6,241 nucleotides of DNA from DATLWR01 sp035576205 (GTDB taxonomy: Bacteria; Pseudomonadota; Zetaproteobacteria; Mariprofundales; Mariprofundaceae): the NCBI GenBank assembly GCA_035576205.1, contig DATLWR010000131.1, positions 1-6,241 of the forward strand, in the 5' to 3' direction. The notes under the pieces are model-generated. The model worked only from the letters and a program-made list of their open reading frames with translations, made no database searches and was not told the origin of the DNA. Shown here piece after piece: positions 1-4,089 of the stretch; position 1 is the first letter of the stretch, and each line of letters begins with the position of its first letter. The position numbers were made by a program, and so were the translations under genes.

Positions 1-285
1 ACGCTCAAGTTCGCTAAAAACAGTGAGAGAATGCCTACTTCCATGAACCGTAACTTCAAATGCGGCACTACCTGATGGGCCACTGTACTTGACCATATAT
101 CCTAACCAACCGAGATGAATACTAGTAATGGGGCCAGAATAATTTTGGACTTCCTGAGACGTCTCGACCGCCTGTTTCATAACTGAGAATGGCTCACTCC
201 TAAGAGCAATTTCGTGACCAGCGATGAATGAGGCAGGTGTCACGATCGCAATTGAAATGAGTCCGTACTTTATTTTCTTGTTCAT
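1..285 (-). CDS. Small membrane-anchored or secreted protein, Coa1-like (3' end outside window)
   Basis: An open frame begins at an ATG (283-285) and stays open for 95 codons to the left edge, so the C-terminus is missing. The start MNKKIK is followed by a hydrophobic stretch (residues about 8-23), which looks like a signal anchor or signal peptide. The rest has the pattern of bacterial Coa1-family (cytochrome c oxidase assembly factor 1-like) domains: SEPF at 30-33, an amphipathic helix at 35-48, a Gly-Pro-Ile turn at 51-53, then alternating strands with G69, G72 and G82. The family name is a recognition by pattern only and is tentative. GGTGA lies about 11 bases before the ATG as a weak ribosome site. 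It starts 49 bp after the TrkA-C gene on the same strand, so the two may be cotranscribed. The segment is about 44% GC by hand count, well below its neighbours, so recent acquisition is possible. Confidence 0.6.
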   Translation of the reverse strand, partial: MNKKIKYGLISIAIVTPASFIAGHEIALRSEPFSVMKQAVETSQEVQNYSGPITSIHLGWLGYMVKYSGPSGSAAFEVTVHGSRHSLTVFSELER

Positions 286-307
286 CTGCTAATTTCACCA
301 TCGCTTG

Positions 308-341
308 TGAATGACCGATTTGGGTCGAAAGCGGTCATTCA
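308..341 (-). terminator. Hairpin at the 3' end of the TrkA-C gene
   Basis: A perfect 10-bp inverted repeat (TGAATGACCG at 308-317, CGGTCATTCA at 332-341) encloses a 14-base loop. TTT/AAA inside the loop can extend the pairing. The stem includes the stop codon of the TrkA-C gene (335-337). No T-run follows on either strand, so it is not a canonical intrinsic terminator. It may instead protect the mRNA 3' end or only weaken readthrough into the next gene. Confidence 0.45.
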
Positions 342-1033
342 TGCTTCTCCGGCGCCTTGCTTTCGTATTCCGTTTTCAGCCGCTCGATGTGGCCGTAGAT
401 CACCAGTTGATCTCCCACCTCGACAGGCTCCTTCATCTGCCGGGCAGGGATCCAGCTTTTGCCGCGTTCGACGCCGAGGATCAGCGTGTCCTTCCGTGTA
501 CTGCCGATCTGGGCGATGGACTGGCCGACGAGGAGCGAATCCGCGGTGATCTCCAGCTTGACCAGGCCAAAGCCCTCGGCGATATGCAGCAGCTCTTCGG
601 CCGGTTCGTATTCGAAGACCAGCCGGTGGCGCAGGAAGCGCTCGACGAAACCCTCCCAGCGCTGCATGAGCCCGGTGGAGCGGGCGATCAGGTAGATGAC
701 GATCAGGCCGACGACGAGAACCAGAATGGTGCGTGGCAGGTTGCTGGCGGTACTGAAGGCCAGCGTGCTGGTGCCGCTGACGAGCACGGCGGCGATACCC
801 GCGTAGCCGCCGATCATCAGCGTGCTGATGATCTTGCGTCGGGTCGGGTGGTTCACCACCTTCTCGGCCTCGCGGGTGGTGAAGCCGGTGGCGGTGAAGG
901 CGGAGAGTGCCTGGAACTTGGCCTGTTCGTAGTGCATGCCGGTCATCATCAGGGCGATGGCGCCGGCGCGCACGAACAGCATCGAGATCAGGATGGCCAG
1001 CAGCGTGGGGGCGAGGAAATAGAGCCCTTCCAT
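335..1033 (-). CDS. Membrane protein with pore-loop-like motif and TrkA-C (RCK_C) domain
   Basis: This is a 232-residue protein. It has a hydrophobic segment at residues 4-30, then a loop SAFTATGFTTREAE (44-57), then two further membrane segments at about 70-93 and 101-118. A cytosolic part follows, whose residues 146-220 fit the TrkA C-terminal (RCK_C) domain: LLVGQSI, then a GSTRKDTLILGVERG stretch, then VEVGDQLVIYG. RCK_C domains bind small ligands and gate potassium channels and transporters. TGFTT between two membrane segments recalls the selectivity-filter loops of TrkH/KtrB transporters, so a role in ion transport is inferred, but no substrate can be named. A nucleotide-binding RCK_N Rossmann domain (GxGxxG) is absent. 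GAGGGCGAG lies 7-15 bases before the ATG as ribosome site. The gene follows the rpsI terminator and probably has its own promoter (1103-1108). Confidence 0.85.
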   Translation of the reverse strand: MEGLYFLAPTLLAILISMLFVRAGAIALMMTGMHYEQAKFQALSAFTATGFTTREAEKVVNHPTRRKIISTLMIGGYAGIAAVLVSGTSTLAFSTASNLPRTILVLVVGLIVIYLIARSTGLMQRWEGFVERFLRHRLVFEYEPAEELLHIAEGFGLVKLEITADSLLVGQSIAQIGSTRKDTLILGVERGKSWIPARQMKEPVEVGDQLVIYGHIERLKTEYESKAPEKHE

Positions 1034-1084
1034 GTCAGCTCGCCCTCATTGCCGGATGTGTCACGATGGTCAGCAACGCAATCC

Positions 1085-1100
1085 CCCTATCGATATAGGG
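1085..1100. promoter_or_regulatory. Inverted repeat over the likely start site of the TrkA-C gene
   Basis: CCCTAT (1085-1090) and ATAGGG (1095-1100) are perfect reverse complements around a CGAT centre. If the TATACT box at 1103-1108 is used on the minus strand, transcription would start near 1096, inside this repeat. That position suits an operator bound by a repressor, or a short stem at the mRNA 5' end. No regulator is identifiable. Confidence 0.35.
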
Positions 1101-1102
1101 TC

Positions 1103-1108
1103 AGTATA
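1103..1108 (-). promoter_or_regulatory. Candidate -10 box for the TrkA-C gene
   Basis: On the minus strand this reads TATACT, a 5/6 match to the sigma-70 -10 box, about 70 bases before the start codon and downstream of the rpsI terminator. No good -35 box sits at 17 bp. The closest, TCGACA, would need a 19-bp spacer, so the promoter may be weak or depend on an activator. Confidence 0.4.
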
Positions 1109-1135
1109 GCCCATGGCAGGCGGCCGATGTCGAGA

Positions 1136-1171
1136 ATAAAACAAAAAAGGGAAGGCCGAAGCCTTCCCTTT
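1136..1171 (-). terminator. Intrinsic terminator of the rplM-rpsI operon
   Basis: A perfect 11-bp stem (1146-1156 with 1161-1171, AAAGGGAAGGC/GCCTTCCCTTT) closes a four-base loop that reads UUCG on the minus-strand transcript, an exceptionally stable tetraloop. A broken U-run follows (UUU G UUUU A UU, down to 1136). It begins 20 bp after the rpsI stop codon. It separates the ribosomal operon from the TrkA-C gene. Confidence 0.95.
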
Positions 1172-1191
1172 GAAGCGGTGAGTTCCCGAGC

Positions 1192-1584
1192 TTAACGCTT
1201 GGAGAACTGCGGAGCGCGACGAGCCTTCTTCAGACCGGCCTTCTTACGCTCAACCTTACGGGCGTCGCGGGTCAGCATACCGGCGGCCTTCAGGGTCGGA
1301 CGGAAACCCGAATCGTACTCGATCAGGGCGCGGGCCAGACCGTGGCGCACTGCACCGGCCTGACCGGAAACGCCGCCGCCCTCGACGGTCACGCGCACAT
1401 CGAGGCGACCGGAGGTCTGGGTTTCGGTCATCGGAGCCAGCGCCTGCTGACGGATGATCTCGACCGGGAAGTAGTTCTCGACATCGCGACCGTTGACGGT
1501 CACTCGGCCCTTGCCCGGCTGGATGATGACGCGTGCCGTGCTGGTCTTGCGACGGCCGGTACCGCGGTAGATTGTTTCTGCCAT
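1192..1584 (-). CDS. rpsI: 30S ribosomal protein S9
   Basis: The 130-residue product matches the usual length of bacterial S9, a small-subunit protein on the head of the 30S particle. The start AETIYRGTGRRKTSTARV and the S9 signature at 69-87 (GGG, Gln75, then VRHGLARAL) are typical. The C-terminal tail is rich in Lys and Arg and ends QFSKR, the conserved tail that in E. coli S9 reaches towards the P-site tRNA. AGAGGA precedes the ATG by about 9 bases. It is the second gene of the rplM-rpsI operon, 21 bp after rplM, and shares its promoter. A strong terminator follows. Nothing is unusual in it. Confidence 0.98.
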   Translation of the reverse strand: MAETIYRGTGRRKTSTARVIIQPGKGRVTVNGRDVENYFPVEIIRQQALAPMTETQTSGRLDVRVTVEGGGVSGQAGAVRHGLARALIEYDSGFRPTLKAAGMLTRDARKVERKKAGLKKARRAPQFSKR

Positions 1585-1605
1585 TTTCGTATTCCTCTTA
1601 ACGGC

Positions 1606-2037
1606 TTAGTTCAGATTCAGTGCTTCGGGCTGCTGTGCAGCATGCGGATGATCGCTGCCGGCATAGACCTTCAGTTTCTTCAGCATGGCGCGGCCCAGCG
1701 GACCACGCGGCATCATGCCCTTCACGGCCGCTTCGATGATGCGCTCCGGGAACTTCTGGCGCTGCTTGTCCAGCGAGATGCTCTTCAGGCCGCCAATGTA
1801 GCCGGTGTGATGGTGATAGACCTTCTGCGTTTCCTTGTTGCCGGTGACGCGGATCTTGTCGGCGTTGATCACGATGACGTGATCGCCGCAATCGGCATGC
1901 GGCGTGTACTGCGGGCGATGCTTGCCGCGCAGGACCGTGGCGATCTGGGTCGCCAAGCGGCCGAGAACCAGATCCTCGGCATCCACAATGTACCATTTGC
2001 GCTCGATATCGCCGGGGCGAACTGTCCAAGTACGCAT
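1606..2037 (-). CDS. rplM: 50S ribosomal protein L13
   Basis: The 143-residue product is L13, an early-assembling protein of the large ribosomal subunit. Family landmarks are MRTWTVRPGDIERKWYIVDA at the N-terminus, LGRLAT (25-30), RGKH (37-40), NADKIRVTGNK (58-68), YHHHTGYIGG (74-83), the L13 signature VKGMMPRGPLG to VYAG (105-127) and HAAQQP (132-137). The frame is open upstream for 60 more codons, but this start is chosen because the homologous region begins at MRTW and GGAG lies 6 bases ahead. An in-frame ATG four codons earlier has a poorly spaced ribosome site. It is the first gene of the rplM-rpsI operon, with a sigma-70 promoter about 40 bp upstream. Confidence 0.97.
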   Translation of the reverse strand: MRTWTVRPGDIERKWYIVDAEDLVLGRLATQIATVLRGKHRPQYTPHADCGDHVIVINADKIRVTGNKETQKVYHHHTGYIGGLKSISLDKQRQKFPERIIEAAVKGMMPRGPLGRAMLKKLKVYAGSDHPHAAQQPEALNLN

Positions 2038-2084
2038 GATTTTCTCCATTTCCTCAGGTTTCCCTGCAATTCCAAAGGCGGCGC

Positions 2085-2112
2085 AGTATATGCCGGGCAT
2101 GGGCGATGTCAA
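2085..2112 (-). promoter_or_regulatory. Sigma-70 promoter of rplM-rpsI
   Basis: On the minus strand a perfect -35 box TTGACA (2107-2112) is followed after 16 bp by TATACT (2085-2090), a 5/6 match to the -10 consensus. Transcription would start near 2078 and give a leader of about 40 bases before rplM. This fits a constitutive, strongly expressed ribosomal operon. It lies back to back with the hrcA control region. Confidence 0.8.
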
Positions 2113-2152
2113 ACACCCGCAGGCGGCGAATCTGGCCTCATCGTCGGGCAGG

Positions 2153-2180
2153 TTGTCAATGGCACTGTAGGGGGTAGAGT
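2153..2180 (+). promoter_or_regulatory. Candidate promoter for hrcA-grpE
   Basis: TTGTCA (2153-2158) and TAGAGT (2175-2180) are 16 bp apart and resemble -35 and -10 boxes (5/6 and 4/6 matches), with the CIRCE-like operator spanning the region. A second possibility is an extended -10, TGGTATCCT at 2203-2211, with no clear -35. In either case an HrcA molecule bound at 2159-2185 would overlap the RNA polymerase site. Which promoter is used cannot be decided from sequence. Confidence 0.4.
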
Positions 2181-2185
2181 GCCAG
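2159..2185 (+). promoter_or_regulatory. CIRCE-like operator for HrcA
   Basis: Two nine-base arms, ATGGCACTG (2159-2167) and GAGTGCCAG (2177-2185), flank a spacer of exactly 9 bp. The CIRCE consensus is TTAGCACTC-N9-GAGTGCTAA. The left arm matches 6 of 9 positions and the right arm 7 of 9, and TGGCACT/AGTGCCA pair perfectly. Location 55 bp before hrcA and the presence of the cognate repressor gene support autoregulation. The site is between divergent genes, so an effect on rplM is possible but less likely. Confidence 0.8.
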
Positions 2186-2239
2186 ACCGATGCCGTCAGG
2201 CATGGTATCCTACCCAATAATGTCAGCGAACGGGAACAG

Positions 2240-3259
2240 ATGAAGGAACGTCACGAACATATTCTTGGCGAAGTGGTCCGCGCCTATCTCGATACCGGTT
2301 CGCCGGTAGGCTCGAAGCTGCTTGCCGAACAGGGCGAGCTGGGGCTCAGCCCGGCCTCGATCCGCAACGTCATGAACGATCTCGAAAAGCTGGGGCTGCT
2401 CTATTCGCCGCACACCTCGGCCGGCCGCGTGCCGACCGATACCGGCCTGCGCTACTTCGTCGATACGCTGATGGTGGTCGATCCGGACATGCGCCAGACC
2501 ATGGAGCATGCGATTTCCGATCACCTGCACGATGCCTCGGACAGGCAGGCGCTGCTGCAGCGGGCGACCAGCGAGCTGGCCAGCCTGACCCATTTTGCGG
2601 GGCTGGTGTCGGTACGCGAACAGGGGGTCAGGCGCATCCAGAGACTGGAGCTGATTCCCGTCTCCAGCGAGAAGGTGCTGGCGGTGATCGTCACCGACAG
2701 CGGCGAGGTGCAGAACCGCCTGCTGGCCCGGCCAAACAGGATTCAGGATGCCGAGCTGCATCAGGTGTCGGTGCGGCTCAACGAGCTGCTGCGCGATTGC
2801 GAGCTGGCCGAGGCACGCCGCCGGCTGCGCATGGAGATGGAATCGGACCGGCTGCGTGTGCGGCAGTTGCTGCAGGACTTGAAACGCTGGGCGGACGCCC
2901 CTACACAGAACCAGTCCGAGCTGTTCGTCAGCGGCCAGCGCCAGCTCTTGGAGATGCCCGAGTTCGGCGTCATCGATACGGTGCGCTCGCTGATGTCGGC
3001 CATCGAGGAGAAGGGACGGCTGCTCGATCTGGTGGCCCAGGTCGAACAGGAGAAGAGCGGCGTGAAGGTGTTCATCGGCAGCGAGCATGCGCTGGTGCAC
3101 ATGGAGCAGGTCTCCGTGGTGCTCTCCCGCTACGAAGGGGCGGGCAATGTCGTCGGCACGCTCGGCGTCATCGGGCCGCGCCGCATGCATTACGACCGGG
3201 TGCTGCCGATCGTCGACTGCACGGCGAAATGGGTGAGCCGCATGCTCGGCGCCAACTGA
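2240..3259 (+). CDS. hrcA: Heat-inducible transcription repressor HrcA
   Basis: The 339-residue product is HrcA, a DNA-binding repressor that holds heat-shock operons off by binding CIRCE operators and is kept active by GroEL in known systems. The N-terminal winged helix covers about residues 5-75, including SPASIRNVMNDLEKLGLL (37-54) and the hallmark SPHTSAGRVPT (56-66). The central and C-terminal parts are the family's dimerisation regions, with FIGSEH and then VIGPRRMHY (310-318) near the end. Length is normal for the family. The ATG has a modest ribosome site (GGGAA, 3-7 bases away), and no better in-frame start lies upstream. grpE follows after 41 bp with no terminator, so the two are likely cotranscribed. 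The CIRCE-like element upstream points to autoregulation. Confidence 0.96.
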   Translation: MKERHEHILGEVVRAYLDTGSPVGSKLLAEQGELGLSPASIRNVMNDLEKLGLLYSPHTSAGRVPTDTGLRYFVDTLMVVDPDMRQTMEHAISDHLHDASDRQALLQRATSELASLTHFAGLVSVREQGVRRIQRLELIPVSSEKVLAVIVTDSGEVQNRLLARPNRIQDAELHQVSVRLNELLRDCELAEARRRLRMEMESDRLRVRQLLQDLKRWADAPTQNQSELFVSGQRQLLEMPEFGVIDTVRSLMSAIEEKGRLLDLVAQVEQEKSGVKVFIGSEHALVHMEQVSVVLSRYEGAGNVVGTLGVIGPRRMHYDRVLPIVDCTAKWVSRMLGAN

Positions 3260-3287
3260 ACAAACCCGTCGGAACAGGGAATTCCGC

Positions 3288-3295
3288 AGGAGGAG
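3288..3295 (+). promoter_or_regulatory. Ribosome binding site that fixes the TTG start of grpE
   Basis: AGGAGGAG is a near-perfect anti-16S match five bases before TTG at 3301. No ATG or GTG sits at a suitable distance, and the N-terminal residues that follow are typical for GrpE, so the TTG start is preferred. Confidence 0.85.
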
Positions 3296-3300
3296 ATACA

Positions 3301-3849
3301 TTGACCGGAAAGAAGAAGCACGAGGAAACGGCGAAGCCGGAAGTGAAGAATGAAGAGGTGGTTGCCGAGATCGTAAACGACGAAGCCGTCGGTGAGTCCG
3401 ATTCGTTCGAAGCCGCCCAGGCTGAGATCGCCGAGCTGAAGGACAAGCTGCTGCGTACCCATGCCGAGATGGAGAACCTGCGCCGCCGTACCCAGCGCGA
3501 GGTCGAGGATGCCCGCAAGTTCGGCATGGAGAAGTTCGCCACGAGCCTACTGGACGTGGTGGACAATCTGGAGCGTGCGCTGGCCGCCGAGGCCGGCAAC
3601 GAGCAGGCGTTGCGTGACGGTGTGCAGATGACGCTCGACAGCTGGCACAAGATGATGACGCGTTTCCAGCTGGAGCGCATCGATGCGGTCGGCGAGCAGT
3701 TCGATCCGCACCGTCACGAGGCGCTGTCGCAGATGCCGTCCGAGCAGCCCGAGGGCACGGTGATCGCGCAGCACGTCGCCGGCTACACGCTGCACGGCCG
3801 CCTGATCCGCCCGGCGCGCGTGCTGGTATCGAGCGGTCCGCAGAAGTGA
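3301..3849 (+). CDS. grpE: Nucleotide exchange factor GrpE
   Basis: The 182-residue product releases ADP from DnaK, allowing the chaperone to bind new ATP and let its substrate go. The layout is that of the family: a charged, disordered N-terminus (1-35), a long dimerising helix (about 36-95, with LLRTHAEMENLRRRTQREVEDARKF in it), a helical bundle, and the C-terminal beta domain that contacts DnaK. The GrpE signature is present: FDPHRHEAL (134-142), then GYTLHGRLIRPARVLV (161-176). Translation starts at a TTG with a very strong ribosome site, which gives a product slightly shorter than the 197-residue E. coli protein. The same frame is open far upstream inside hrcA, but no homology extends there. 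It lies 41 bp after hrcA and is probably in its operon; dnaK follows after 240 bp. Confidence 0.95.
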   Translation: MTGKKKHEETAKPEVKNEEVVAEIVNDEAVGESDSFEAAQAEIAELKDKLLRTHAEMENLRRRTQREVEDARKFGMEKFATSLLDVVDNLERALAAEAGNEQALRDGVQMTLDSWHKMMTRFQLERIDAVGEQFDPHRHEALSQMPSEQPEGTVIAQHVAGYTLHGRLIRPARVLVSSGPQK

Positions 3850-3893
3850 TTGATTGGATATGGCCTCGGAGCGTCCTGCCCTCGGCCTTTGAC

Positions 3894-3923
3894 GCGGGAT
3901 AAAACGCGCGAGTTTTATCCCGC
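3894..3923. repeat. Perfect 12-bp inverted repeat between grpE and dnaK
   Basis: GCGGGATAAAAC (3894-3905) pairs perfectly with GTTTTATCCCGC (3912-3923) around the loop GCGCGA, 44 bp after the grpE stop. It would form a stable RNA hairpin at the end of the hrcA-grpE transcript, but no T-run follows on either strand. It may be a Rho-assisted or partial terminator, an mRNA-stabilising hairpin, or a protein-binding site. Confidence 0.6.
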
Positions 3924-4001
3924 TCACTAAAGCAGTGCATCCGTGCGCTGGGGCGGTTACTCCAAGCGTTTTCTGCGGATGAAATAATGACCGGCAGGGG
4001 G

Positions 4002-4029
4002 TTGAAACACTGTTTCGTCGACCCCATAT
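4002..4029 (+). promoter_or_regulatory. Sigma-32-type heat-shock promoter of dnaK
   Basis: TTGAAA (4002-4007) and CCCCATAT (4022-4029) are separated by 14 bp. This is the established heat-shock sigma-32 (RpoH) pattern of CTTGAA, 13-15 bp, CCCCATNT. Transcription would start near 4036, leaving a leader of about 54 bases before the dnaK ATG. The inverted repeat GAAAC-ACT-GTTTC (4004-4016) overlaps the -35 box. No CIRCE element is visible here, so dnaK appears to be controlled by sigma-32 in addition to any readthrough from hrcA-grpE. Confidence 0.85.
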
Positions 4030-4089
4030 AAGCCTCAACAGATTTGGTTTTGACCCCTGAGCGGGTTGGAAAGAACAGGAGATGATGAA

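Noticed and set aside
311..1195. A 294-codon plus-strand open frame opposite the TrkA-C gene.
   Set aside because: The minus strand encodes a convincing membrane and RCK_C protein. The plus-strand product is a low-complexity mirror image and would run across the rpsI terminator.
2038..2217. An N-terminal extension of L13 by 60 residues in the same frame.
   Set aside because: L13 homology starts at MRTW. The extension would cover the rplM promoter and the CIRCE-like site, and GGAG sits correctly before the ATG at 2037.
1342..2220. A 292-codon plus-strand open frame opposite rpsI and rplM.
   Set aside because: Both ribosomal genes are certain on the minus strand, and the plus frame has no recognisable domain.
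3862..3890. A possible GGCC...GGCC hairpin followed by TTT after grpE.
   Set aside because: Only four outer pairs form cleanly and the inner part does not pair, so a terminator is not supported.
3983..3988. AATAAT as a housekeeping -10 box for dnaK.
   Set aside because: It matches TATAAT at 5 of 6 positions, but no -35 box lies at 16-18 bp. The nearest candidate, TTACTC, would need a 20-bp spacer.
2210..4027. A 605-codon open frame on the minus strand opposite hrcA and grpE.
   Set aside because: It is a shadow of two well-supported plus-strand genes, with Arg/Ala/Ser-rich low-complexity stretches and no ribosome site or family motif.
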